Shown here: positions 24,650 through 35,532 of the stretch, piece by piece | Position numbering within the stretch: the first letter of the stretch is position 1 | Layout: every line of letters starts with the position of its first letter | Source: Gnetum montanum | Taxonomy: Eukaryota; Streptophyta; Gnetopsida; Gnetales; Gnetaceae | Reading direction: 5' to 3' | NCBI GenBank assembly: GCA_015680685.1 | Contig: MNCI01003377.1 | Location: 799,944-863,943 of the forward strand | DNA length: 64,000 nt | The notes under the pieces: model-generated | Seen by the model: only the letters and a program-made list of their open reading frames with translations | The model's database searches: none | Told to the model about the DNA's origin: nothing | Position numbers and translations under genes: made by a program

Positions 24650-25679
24650 GATAGATGTGGATGACATATTGGACCTAGAGCTATGGCTGCTAAAATTAGA
24701 TGCCTAGGATACTATCATTCCTATATGGAAAGTGATTGCCTACAGAAGGTAAAAGCTTGTGATACTTATCAAAGGCACAACAACCTCATGCATGTACCAC
24801 CAACTGAGTTACACGCCATGTAGATTACATGATCATTTTAATGATGGAAAATTGATATAATTGAACCAATAACTCCTATATCCTATATAGGGTATAGCTT
24901 AATCATCACTACAACTAAGTATTTTACAAAGTGGGTTGAAGATATTTCTTTGAGAAAAACAATAGCACAAGTCTATAAATTCATCCTAGATAACATAGTA
25001 TATCACTTTGACCTACCCCTAATCATTGTTACAAATAATAAACCTCAATTTAGTAGCCAAGAAATGCAAGCCCTTTTTCAATACATTAAGCACTCTATTT
25101 CATCACCTTACTACCCATAAGAAAATGTCCAAGCTAAAACTAGTAACAAGATCATCATCAACCTCCCAAAGAAAGTACTAAGCAATGGTAAATGTAGATG
25201 GCATGAATAAATCTTTTATGTACTTTGGGCCTATAGGACAATATTTCAAACTATAACAAGTGCCACACCATATGGCCTAGTTTATGGATCTAAAGCTATT
25301 TTGCCTCTTGAATTATAGGTTCCATCCTTGAGGGTATCTCTGTCTAATTACATTAATGATAAGCATAATAATGAGCTATTTATCATTGACCTAGATTTAA
25401 TGAAAGAGCAACAAATGCAACTACTTTCTTACATTGAACAATACTAATAAAAGAAAAAATAGCATTAACAGCATAATGAAAACTAGTGGAAAGTCAAGGA
25501 AGAAGAACTTATACTTAATATTATTTGTGAACAGGTGCACAAATTCTCAGCCAATTGGAAAATATCTTTCCTGGTCACCAAATCCTATGGAAATGGAGCT
25601 TTTAAATTGGCAAACATGGATGGAAATGAATTATCTAATCTAGTTAACCATTCCTATCTCAAACTTTATTATATCTAAC
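24650..25679 (+). pseudogene. Copy B integrase remnant
   Basis: Integrase relic parallel to 2160-3195. Seen: KWVEDISLRKTIAQVYKFIL near 24940-25000; IVTNNKPQFSSQEMQ, where the second catalytic Asp position reads Asn; SSPYYP, then QAKTSNK with Lys for the catalytic Glu; LWAYRTIFQTITSATPYGLV near 25220-25290; SLRVSLSNYIND; and a terminal block ending NGAFKLANMDGNELSNLV near 25590-25640. The stop region is around 25680. Both acidic changes lie at positions where copy A is intact, so they are lineage-specific decay. Confidence 0.8.
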
Positions 25680-26529
25680 GTTGACCTATATTCCTGTAGC
25701 CTTTGTTTACCTTTGTTCATAGGTTTGGACAAATGATTGACATTGATAACTCTAGTAGCCTACAACAAGTGAGCTACATGACCTCCTATCTCCTTGGCAT
25801 CTCAAAACAATGCAAAATTTGTGTAAATCTTCAAAGCAAGACATAGAGTTCTCATGTTCTATTGATTATATCTCATGATGGCCTATATTTTTCTGTTCTC
25901 TCATGTAACTTCATGTAACCTCTTGTAATCGCATGTATTCTTTCACTTATTCTCCTATCCTCTTAGAATTTTTTTTGCAAGATGATCTTGGAGTCATCAC
26001 AAAGGTATGACTCATCACAACATTGAGTTACCACATGATTTCAACACATGATATTTGACTAGCTTGTTCAAACTTACCAAAAATGTTAACCTAACATCAT
26101 TTCCATTACCACTTCTGAGTCATAGCCCTATAATCAAACTTTAACCCTCCTTTCTTTGCTAACAAAAGAAACCTATGTTTAACATTCATGCATCATGGCC
26201 ATGTGATATTCTTGACATGCTCAATCATCATGTTTGCTAAATTTATAGACTCTTCATTCAACAATAAAACAAAAACATTCAGCCTTACAATGAAACCTAA
26301 TGAAGGTTTCACTCACAAAAAAAGTTGTGAAAATTCCAAAAAATCCAAGACATCAATGTAGCTTAAAGTTAAATAAATCAATGGCTCAAAAATAAGAAGA
26401 AAAAGAGATAAGTGGTAAAAATGCCCAAAAATAAAGTTTTGGTTTCTCTAGACATCATCAAGTAACTAGAAGTTCAAGCATGAAGCATGAAGACCTCATC
26501 AACTAGTTTACATGTTACTATGACATAAC
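25680..26529 (+). other. Copy B 3' non-coding region up to E3
   Basis: No gene. It aligns with the copy A 3' region (3200-4070). Shared features include a T-rich stretch, a run with TCATGTAACTTCATGTAACC, the phrase AATGAAACC-AATGAAGGTTTCACTC near 26290, and a block near 26440-26520. It is interrupted at 26529 by E3 and resumes at 33543. Confidence 0.75.
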
Positions 26530-26594
26530 TAATGAATCATCAGTTGGCTAGGATATCTGACAAAAAGTTAATTTCTAGTCAACTAAGATATCTT

Positions 26595-26810
26595 AGCCCT
26601 AATCTATTAGCCCTGATATCTTGCCTTTGATATCTTAGCTCCAATATCTTGGCTTCAATATCTTAGCCCTGATATCTTGGCCCTAATATCTTGGCTCTGA
26701 TATCTTGGCTTTGATCTCTTGACTCCAATATCTTAGCCCTAATATCTTAGCTTTGATATCTTAGCCCTGATATCTTAGCTCCTATATCTTAGCTCCAATA
26801 TCAGATCACA
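26595..26810 (+). repeat. 15-bp minisatellite in U3 of the E3 5' LTR
   Basis: About 14 tandem degenerate copies of a 15-bp unit close to ATATCTTAGCCCTGA. The 3' LTR holds only about 7 copies (32620-32735), which accounts for the roughly 110-bp difference in LTR length. The array lies upstream of the TATA-like box, where promoter elements are expected. Confidence 0.9.
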
Positions 26811-26853
26811 TTCTAGGTTATTAGATATCTAATATCAAGGGATGTGTGCTAGC

Positions 26854-26862
26854 CTATAAATA
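26854..26862 (+). promoter_or_regulatory. TATA-like box of the E3 5' LTR
   Basis: CTATAAATA, followed by TAACACTTGGGCACA, is repeated in the 3' LTR at 32781-32789. The same nonamer occurs in the E1 3' LTR (7693-7685) and in E2, suggesting a shared core promoter position. Promoter activity is inferred, not shown. Confidence 0.6.
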
Positions 26863-27609
26863 TAACACTTGGGCACATGATTTGGACATAAGTAAGTTAA
26901 TAGAGTAGCTGAACTCTTGTAATTTTATTTCATAGTCTTAGAGAATAGTTAGTGAGTGCCTGTATTATGGATTTGAGTCAATTTTATAGTGTCTTATTCA
27001 AGTGGTAATGTACCTAGACACATTCCATGAATGATAATAAGATTGAGATTAATTCTTATTCATTACGGCACTTTAACTTAGATTATATTTACTTTCCATT
27101 CAATTTAATTTTCATGTACTTAGTTAATATTTACATTTCCATGCATATTAATAAATTGGTGGAATAAGCACAACCAATTTCAAGCATAAACACATATTCC
27201 CTTGGTAACCCTAGTAGCATTATTATTCGGTTCACCCAATAGCATAGTGCTTGGTAATCCTAGTAGTGGATACATGGGTTTAGGATGTGCATGACAAGGG
27301 GGAAAAATACACATCGCATGTAGGCTAGTTTAGAATTTACTTTCTATTGTTAATTAGCTTAATTAATTAATCTCTTTATTATCATTAAGAGTAGCTTAGG
27401 GTCATACAACATCAAGAATCATATGCACCACTCTAAACTAAACCATACATGACAAAGCTACCACTAGTCCAAGTGGGAAGATAGTTAACTATAGTCAAGG
27501 CATAAAAATTTAGATGCACAACTAGTCCCATCCATGAAATTTGACTGGATCGTGCATGAAGGCTTGTAATTCGTATGGTTAGGCATATGGGTACCTTGTC
27601 GCTCATGAT

Positions 27610-27627
27610 TGGCACTATTTTTAGGGA
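27610..27627 (+). promoter_or_regulatory. E3 primer binding site (tRNA-Asp type, decayed)
   Basis: TGGCACTATTTTTAGGGA begins one base after the 5' LTR. It is the weakest of the three primer sites (about 11 of 18 positions by eye), but it shares position, both ends and the flanking sequence with E1 and E2. Confidence 0.6.
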
Positions 27628-27679
27628 TGGTTCTAGTTTTCTAGATTAGTTCCATTATACACAATCATTGTAAAGGTAT

Positions 27680-30069
27680 TAATGATCTATCTCTTAGAAA
27701 ATATTCATATTTTAAGTCATACACATTATCAGGTAAAATCATTTCCTCTTCACGTAGGACCGAGATTACATCACATGATGAAAGGACTCATAGTAGAAAT
27801 AATAAGATCTATAGTAAAGAAAATTGGAGTGAAAAACCTCAAGCAAGGGTTTCCTATGCTCATTTAGACCCTTACTACACTCAAGGACTAGGTTCACCTA
27901 AGTTAAAAAATCCTAGAGGACATGGAGTAAGTCCTAGATCAAGGAGGGCCTTAAGGCCTAGGACCTCCTCAAAACCTAAAAAAGATAAATCAAGGGACCA
28001 TGGAAAACACTATAGAATCCATGGTGATTATTCTAGTTCCTCATCTTCCTCTTCCTCTTCAACATCTAGTTCAAATGAAGATGAACATAGGTATAGAGAT
28101 AGAGCTTCACTATGGCGTCAAGATAAAGATAGAAATTAAAACCAAGGGAAAAATCAAAGAAATTAAAGTGAACATAGACAATATCATCATAATTAGACAA
28201 AAAATATAGATTATCACCATGATGTGTCTAGTACAGATGAACCCTTGTTGGCTACTAGGGGCCTAACATAGATTAGGGAGGCAATTCAAATACCCCAAAG
28301 GCATCAAAGGGATAGTCACATCAAATGGCTTGACATGAACAACATTCCTAAATTTAGGGAAGGCTATAATTCTGATCTACAACATCACTTACAAGCCTTC
28401 CATGATGCCTATGCCTTGCAAAATATCAAAAATAAGTTGCAAAAGCTTAAGCTCTTCCCTAGGACACTAATAGATGAAGATGAAAGTTGGTATAGATCAT
28501 TGGAACCAAGTTCCATCCACCAGTGGTCCACAATGCTACTTTTTAATGAAAAATAATAGACCTATGTGAGAGTGTCCAACCTAAGAAAAAAATCCAAGAG
28601 TGGAAGCAAGAAAATCATGAACCCTTGGATGTGGCCTTGGATAGATACTATTCACTACTACATAGATGTCCCAACCATGATTTCTCTCAAAAAGAACAAC
28701 TTTTCCACATCATAGATGGGCTCTATAATGAAACAAGGGAGACCCTTGGGATTTATGCCCAAGGTTAGTTATACAAATTAAAATCCCATTAGATACAAAG
28801 GCTAATCAGGCAAGTGGCAAAAGAAGAAAGAGAGCTATGTAAATGAGAGAATAAAATAACTAGGACTTCAAAAGAAAAGGGTCCATAACTATGATGAGGA
28901 AATAGAGGCGGCACTTGATGAGATGATTTTACAACAAACCTCATCAATACAAAAGTATATTGATGAGCTTGAAGTAAAGCTAGATACGATGTCAGAATGG
29001 ATAAATGAGAAAGTTAAAACTTGCATAGAAATCATAGAGGAGAGAGTAGCACAAAATGAATCAAGTAATCACAAAAAAAGGAGGAAAAAGAATCAAGAAA
29101 AAGTTAGGAACACTTATGAGCAAAAAGAGAAAATAACTATAGAAGAAGAGGCTATAGACTCAACCACAGAAGAAGATGATGGATGTAACATTTGCCTATC
29201 TATGATCATCCAAATGGTGATTGCCCAATCATGTTACATCTACTTGCATTGAATCCCAAGTTTGTACAAAAGAAAATGCCTAATAAATTACCTTACTCAC
29301 AAGGTAATTGTAGATAGTCCTACAACCAATTTTACTATCCTAGTGGGACTTCTTACCAGCCTTAACACTATCATCAACCATACTGGAAAAACCCATAGTC
29401 ATGGGGGAGGTGATCATTAAACTAGCACTACCCTTACTACCAACTAGACCCATATGGATATTATGTTCAATAACCTATTTCCTTGACTAGTTCCACTTCC
29501 TCTACCTTGAATCACTACTACAACTCTCTCAAATATCATCAACCAGTGACATTTTCTAAAGGATCACTACCTCACACCTCTCATCCTCCATCATATCCTC
29601 AATATTCTCATACTCACCTCCACCATATGTCACCTCCAATAACATAAGAAGGTTCAACACCACAACATCAATGAGAGAATGCCACTTGTGTTATGAACAT
29701 ACATCGAAATGATAACACTAGTAGATCTCAACCACAACCTTGGAAACATTCTTTCTTTAGGGTAGTTTCCTCAAATAAGAACAAAACATGTAGACCTACT
29801 AGCACATCAAAACAACACAAGGCCAATCTGTTGTAACACCCTTCCTTGCTGGAACAATGTCTTCTAATAATACACAAAAGCCAACAACCATCACCACTCC
29901 AACACAAGACATAAATAATGAACTTATCATTGTGGAGAGACAAGAAAATCCATGCATCACTAATAATAAAGGGTGTACTTGTGGACTGAAAATTCAAAAT
30001 ATTAACACAACCCACAACAAAGCTAAGGAACATGTGTTAGCAAAAACTAGTCTACGTAGTAGCCACTAA
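27680..30069 (+). pseudogene. E3 gag, decayed
   Basis: The plus-strand counterpart of E1 gag, in the same order. The N-terminal basic/acidic region includes RNNKIYSKENWSEKP near 27790. A long serine run (about 28030-28075) precedes NEDEHRYRDRAS. The gag core (28335-28760) includes MNNIPKFREGYN, HHLQAFHDAYALQNI, LKLFPRTLIDEDESWYRSLE, then DRYYSLLHRCPNHDFSQK and IIDGLYNETRETLGIYAQG. Next are a Lys/Glu-rich helix (28923-29180, VAQNESSNHKKRRKKNQEKV), a Pro/Tyr/His-rich stretch (29320-29660) and a C-terminal CITNNKGCTCGLKIQNIN block (29857-30069). Stops and frameshifts occur throughout. The match to the retrotransposon gag family is strong in the core. The first in-frame methionine is uncertain. 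Confidence 0.82.
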
Positions 30070-32556
30070 ACCAAAAGGCACCTAGTGACTTGAGAATGAA
30101 AATATAAAATTATTTCAAAGATGCAAGGATGCAATTGATCCACTTATTAGTTCTAAAATTAAGACAATGAACCAAATAGATGACTTAGACACAAATATAT
30201 TACACTAGAATTATACACCAAAAAAGGATATTAAACATGGAGACTTTGGAATTAAAACAAAAAATCAAGAAGAAGAAGCAAACACATATGGACCCCCCAA
30301 AATGAAAATACCTTTAAGTCTAGATGAAAAAATGCCTCCGAATGATCCAAACGAGACTATTACCATTAGATGTGCTAACACATGATTAATTAAATTAGTA
30401 AGCGTCATAGATGGGAAACTAGTGGTGTATAACTAGGGGATTATGTGGTCCATCTCCCAAATGTGTAGCCATAAGATTAGTCATGGGGGAGATGCGCCAT
30501 CTTAGTTTAAGAACTAATAATTATTTTTCACTTTCTTTTTTTTTTACAATTTTTTATCATTTTCCTATTTCTTCCAAAATTTTCTAATTCTTAATATGTT
30601 CTCCATTTCTTAATATTTTTATTTTTGTTATATTTTTCTATTTTTTGGAGTCATCTTCTTTATGTTTTATGAATGTTTTTTTATGAATCCATTAATAATA
30701 TTGCCAATCATGATGCAAACTTCAATGCTATGTGTTGGGTTTTTGTGCTATGCCATCAAGATGATTGGATAAGTAATTGTGTAAAGTAGTGAGACGACCT
30801 CATCCATTCCTCTAGTTCTCTGAATAAAAGGTCTTTTTCATGGAAATAATATGGTTCTTCTTTCATAAAACTAAAATTAATAAATGATCATTGTACCTTG
30901 AAGAAAAAGGGAATGACCAAGTGGGAATGGTAAAAGATGTGACCTCAAAGGAACTTGTTGGATTATCTTCTTGACTTCTTTCGTGTGGTTTATAACTCCT
31001 CAAGGAACGTATCATCACTCCTTCATGCTATGTCTTTGCATGGTGTGGTTTCCATAATAAAAAAGAAAAAAAGAAAAAAAATAAAAAAACAATAATGAAA
31101 ATTCAAAGCACACCCCTTAGACACAATAATTGGCTACAAGCACTAGTTATGAAGCTGTAAAGACAAGTTACCCATGCCTAAAGGTGCCCCTCTAACTAAG
31201 GGCCTTCCTTCCTTCTTCTCTTGTTCTATATTTTGGAGTGATGATTTTTCTTTGAGGTGGTTGTGAAGTCATGGTGGTCGGCAAGAAGGAACATATCAAT
31301 GCGAGGTCACTGTTCATGGTATGGACTTGGTCTGAACTTGGATGGATAGGTATGCTAATCATTTTAATCACATTTTTTACAAGAACCTATTATGGACATG
31401 ATTAAGTACCTTACATCTTAATCTCTACAATCCCTTCTCATCCCATTATTCACCTCATTGCTACATGCAATAATGAGTCTTTTGGTTTTGTATAGTATAG
31501 TGCAACATTTCAACCATAGCAGTTGTGTTGTTTGGAACAAAGGCATGATCTACATTTAACTTCTAGGATGCCCACGAACATCTATAGAAGTGGTTATGCA
31601 AGGGTATTATGGCATGAGCCTACTTGGGAAAGGACTTACTTGCATAACTTTTTTTTATCATGGCTTTGAACTAACATTCACATCTTCCAAAACATCAGTG
31701 GTGATTTCTCTAAATTTATGCATTCTTTTGGGACTACTTCTTATTTGTTTCATTAATTCTTTCTACTTTTCTATTTCCATATCCATTAATATTTCTTGGC
31801 CATCTTCTAAATTAGCCCTTTGCTTTCAATTGTTTGAAAATTTATGTGCTTCTAGAGTTACACTTATTAGTCATGGGGACTAGGGATGTCCACTTTGAAA
31901 TTTTTCTAACATCCTATTTTCAAACATCATGGTAACTAATAATAATTGATCACCTTGGGCATAGTATGTTGTAATTACCTTGTGCTTAAACAAAAACTAA
32001 AGGATCTAAGAAGGGTTAGTTATTAAGGAAAATTTATCAATACTAATGTTGATCCTTTGGTGACTACAGGTGATGTTAAAAGAAACACCTAAGGAAGAAG
32101 GTCTTTTGCCAGGCATGAAAACAAAGCCAAGGAGGGACAATGGAGGATATGCCCATGGACAAATCATAACAAATACAAGATAGCAGCTCAAACTTCACAT
32201 GTTTGCTACATCCATGGAATGATGAGAAGAAATTTTTAGTCCACCCTTCAAGAATGTTCTACATAACCAGAGAAGCATTGACATAATAATCAAGGTTAAA
32301 AGTCTACCACCACTAGTGGCAATACGAAGAATATCTTTAGCAAATTCTTGAAGACCTCTACAAATTTTGTAATCCTCAATTTATGTCTAAACTTTTTTTC
32401 ACTCTCTCATTTTGTACACATCCACTCAAATAAAATTTTATAATGTGGCACTCAGAGTTAGTCAGTAGTTAGCTTCAATCAATAATATCATCATTCCTAA
32501 CTTTTGTAAAGAAAGCTTGATCCTATCCTATTAATTCGAAGACAAGTTTTTACTTA
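30070..32556 (+). other. E3 non-coding region after gag (pol absent)
   Basis: No supported gene. After gag a short reading runs to about 30360. Then TTAGTCATGGGGGAGATG (30477-30494) matches the sequence just after pol in E2 (minus strand near 47065-47045), so pol appears cleanly missing between these points. A T-rich tract (30525-30660) follows. A stretch 31020-31200, with TTTGCATGGTGTGGTTTCCAT and an A-rich run, matches E2 46405-46250 on the minus strand. The 97-codon frame at 31590-31883 contains a hydrophobic run but has no counterpart in E1 or E2, and is not called as a gene. Confidence 0.7.
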
Positions 32557-32568
32557 GTTGTGAGGGTA
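32557..32568 (+). promoter_or_regulatory. E3 polypurine tract
   Basis: GTTGTGAGGGTA directly precedes the 3' LTR start TGATGAATC, matching the purine tracts of E1 and E2. Confidence 0.75.
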
Positions 32569-33537
32569 TGATGAATCATTAGTTGGTTGGGATATCTGAC
32601 AATAAGTCAATTTTTGCTTAGCTAAGATATCCTATCCCCAATATCTTAGCTTTGATATCTTGACTCCAATATCTTTGCCCCAATATCTTAGCCTTGATAT
32701 TTTAGCTACAATATCCTAGCTCCAATATCAGATCACATGCTACGTTATCAGATATTCAATATCATGGGATGTGTGCCAGCCTATAAATATAACACTTGGG
32801 CACATAATTTGAGCATACGTTAGTTAATAAAGTAGTTGAACTCTTGCAATTTTATTTCGTAGTCTTAGGGAATAGTTAGTGAGTGCCCACAGTGTGGATC
32901 TAAGTTAGTTGGATGGTGTCTTATTCAAGTGGCAATGTACTTAGACACATTCCATTAACAACAATAAGATCAAGACTGATTCTTATTCATTACAGCACTT
33001 TGACTTAGATTATATTTACTTTTCATGCAATTTAGTTTTCATGTACTTAGTTAATATTTACATTTCCATGCATATTAATGAATTCGCAAAATTAGCACAA
33101 CCAATTTCAAGCATAAACACATACTCCCTTGGTAACCTTAGTAGTGTTATTGCTTGGTTCGCCTAATAGTATAGTGCTTGGTAATCCCAGTAGTGGACAT
33201 GTGGGTTCAGGACATGTATGGAAAGCTGGGAATAGATACTCATCACACATAGGCTAGTTTAGACTTTACTTTCAATTATTAATTAGCTTAATTAATTAAT
33301 CTCTTTATTATCATTAAGAGTATCTTAGGGCCAAACAACATCAAGAATCATATGTCTCACTCTAGACTAAACCATATGTGAAAAAGCTACCACTAGTCCA
33401 TGTGGGAAGATAACAAACTATGATCAAGGCATAACAATTTAGATGCCCAACTAGTCCCATCCACATAATTCAACTGGATCGTGCGTGAATACTTGTGATT
33501 CGTATGGTTCGATGTAGGGGTACCTTGTTGCTCATCA
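32569..33537 (+). repeat. E3 3' LTR
   Basis: 969 bp, starting TGATGAATCATTAG and ending GCTCATCA. It pairs with 26530-27608 over its length except for fewer copies of the 15-bp U3 repeat. Differences between the two LTRs look mainly like transitions. Confidence 0.93.
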
Positions 33538-33542
33538 ATAAC

Positions 33543-34867
33543 CATGATGTCAACACATTTGAAATTCTTATTAACTCATTTGACCATTCTTTAAATAGCC
33601 AATGTAGCCATTATCTCATCCTAAATTCTTGTCATTCCATTTCAACACTATTTCACCATCATATAAACACTTCTTAGTATGATTCAAAAATTACAAAATC
33701 AAATGATAAGAGAGAAGCATTAGGGATCAATACACGGTGATGTTTTACATTCTTTGTTAATGTCTTTTAGGTCAATCCTTAAAACATCAACAAATATAGG
33801 CCCATAAAAAACCTTAAGGAAAATTCATGTCATAAATAAGAAAGCCTAGTAACCAAGTTTTTGCTATGTAATTTGATCGAATTCAAGAACAAATACAAAT
33901 TCCTTGGTTTTGCTTAAAAAATGTTACCTTCTATTCTTGTTTTGGAAAAATTATGGATCATTTTTAACATGTAAAATGAAATTCATGGCCAACATTTTCA
34001 AACAAGCTAAGAGTTTCATTATGCCAACCAATTTGAGCTCAAAAGTTGAAAACGCTATCAAATGTGGAAAAAAAAAGTCAAAAATAGTGGTGGAAAATAT
34101 GCTATATTTTTGGGGAATAGAAATGATAAAAAATGCTATGTAACTATTTAGAAAACATGTGGAAGCACAACTAATGCAAGAACAACTAATTATAGAGCTC
34201 TTTTAATAAAAATCAACACTATTTTTAGACCTCATTTGGGGCACATCATGGATCTTTTGATAGACAAAAGATCTTTTGGCAAAAGACCTATTTGTCCCAA
34301 ACTAGTAGAGAGATTTTTGTAGACTTTTATAGCCTTTTCTAGTGCTAATCATTGAAAGCATTGAGAATCCGCTATAGTGAATATTTGCACGCAAATCGAT
34401 CAAGTCTAAAGTGCAATTTAACTTGCAGAATACACCTTGTGCATGTGTGCACCAGATCCCAAATGATAAATTCAAAGAGATCTCTAAATATTCTATATTC
34501 TCAAGTTATAAAAGCCTTGATTTGTACATCTCTAAGCCTTTATTACATCAAATTTTTACAGTGTTTACTATTTGACCATCTTTTTGCATATTCCCTACAA
34601 CATTTCTTATTTTGTTCTCAGATCTAGTGTTGAATCTTGCATTTGCACATTCTTTTCCATTTTCATATATTTCATTTAGTAATAGATTTTTCAAGTCCTT
34701 AGGTAATTGAAAATACTGCCTAAGGTACCCCAAAACCTTATTGAGGCCTAGGGATTTTAACATTAAAACATTCACCTACAAATTTATTCAGTTTCTAGCA
34801 CTAAATTTTTCCATTTCTACAATTGCAATATTGAACTTTATCAAATCAATAACTAAACTATCCTAAA
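33543..34867 (+). other. Copy B 3' region continued, probable Tat LTR remnant
   Basis: Resumes the copy B 3' region after E3. 33543-33840 aligns with copy A 4075-4370 (AACACATTTGAAATTCTTATTAACTC and on), and weaker similarity to copy A continues to about 34020. From 34150 to 34860 it has LTR-like character and weak similarity to 5120-5480, but I could not place the ends. The 34352-34627 and 34548-34775 open frames overlap on opposite strands and have no family resemblance. Confidence 0.5.
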
Positions 34868-35454
34868 TTTGGAGCATCTATTTCCACTTTTCATACACAT
34901 CCCAAATGTATAGTAACATCACTGGGTTACCAAGTATTTACTACTAAGCCTATTAAGTATTCACTACTGGGATTACCAAGCATTACAATATTATGATTGA
35001 AGTGGTCATAGTCATGCTACTTATGAAATAAAATATTAAAATATTAAGTACAAGAAAGAAAACTACATGTAAGATAAAATTCTTGAAAGTAAACTTAAAC
35101 TAATCCAAGTGTTACAATGAAGAGAGGGAATCTTAATTTTATTTCCATTCATGGAACTATGTCTAGGAACATATTCCACTTGAATAAAACTCTGTATAAT
35201 CAATTTAATCCATGTTGTAGGTACCAAAAGGAAAACTTTGCTAAGTCCTATAGAATAAAATTGCAATAGCTTGGCTAAGGAAGCAACCAATGATGCCATA
35301 CATTCAACTAAGATGTGTACTTATATAGACTTCGAGAGGATCAACATTGATACACATGCACCAAAGCATCCTGGGATGTGTCAATAGGGATGCATTTATG
35401 GGGCTACATCAAAGGAAATACACCAACCTAGTCAACTTGTTAACACATTATCAT
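34868..35454 (-). repeat. Truncated Athila-like LTR
   Basis: By eye this stretch follows the LTRs of E1 and E2 in plus-strand order. It has CCACTTTTCATACACATCCC, then ACCAAGTATTTACTACTA and CTACTGGGATTACCAAGCA (as in E2), then a TTTATTTCCATTCATGGAAC and CCACTTGAATAAAAC block (as in E1). It ends near AACACATTATCA (35454). About the last 320 bp of the LTR (the part next to gag in a full element) is missing. It is more diverged than the three complete elements and is orphaned, perhaps a solo or broken LTR. Confidence 0.6.
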
Positions 35455-35532
35455 TTAGCCTCTAAATCAAACATTCATCTAACAGATGAAGATGGAGAGT
35501 AATTAGCTAAAGAGATTAGAAAGACTAAACAT

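Larger units (their letters stand above)
22856..26529 (+). mobile_element. Tat-type element copy B, pol half and 3' region up to E3
   Basis: Plus-strand RT end, RNase H, second RNase H and integrase in the same order as copy A, followed by the same type of 3' non-coding sequence. The element continues after E3 at 33543. The gag-protease relic at 5513-6947 and 15683-15985 lies upstream on the same strand and may be the front of this same element, but the 6.9 kb between them is unusual. Decay is heavier than in copy A: catalytic residues are changed in RT, the second RNase H and integrase. Confidence 0.8.
26530..27608 (+). repeat. E3 5' LTR
   Basis: 1079 bp; begins TAATGAATCATCAG (TGATGA with one G-to-A change) and ends CGCTCATGA. 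The TATA-like CTATAAATA is at 26854-26862. The U5 end (about 27420-27608) matches the E1 LTR end on the opposite strand, so E1 and E3 belong to one LTR family that differs mainly in U3. Confidence 0.93.
26530..33537 (+). mobile_element. E3: Athila-like gag-only element, complete with LTRs and target duplication
   Basis: A 7.0-kb plus-strand element. Seen: LTRs of 1079 bp (26530-27608) and 969 bp (32569-33537); perfect 5-bp duplication ATAAC (26525-26529 and 33538-33542); primer binding site 27610-27627; and purine tract 32557-32568. Internally it has gag (about 27680-30069) and then non-coding sequence to the 3' LTR. RT, RNase H, integrase and the accessory ORF of E1/E2 are all absent. The LTR size difference is explained by copy number of a 15-bp repeat in U3. 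It is inserted in the 3' non-coding region of Tat copy B. Such an element would have needed pol from a relative such as E2. Confidence 0.93.

Noticed and set aside
26595-26810. Regular short repeats that could suggest a CRISPR-like array
   Set aside because: Units are tandem without spacers, AT-rich, inside an LTR of a plant retrotransposon.
31590-31883. 97-codon plus-strand frame in E3 with a hydrophobic run, possibly an env-like membrane protein
   Set aside because: No counterpart in E1 or E2, no conserved flanks, and lies in sequence otherwise homologous to non-coding parts of relatives.
34352-34775. Overlapping frames on opposite strands
   Set aside because: Mutually overlapping, no conservation with the copy A 3' region at protein level.
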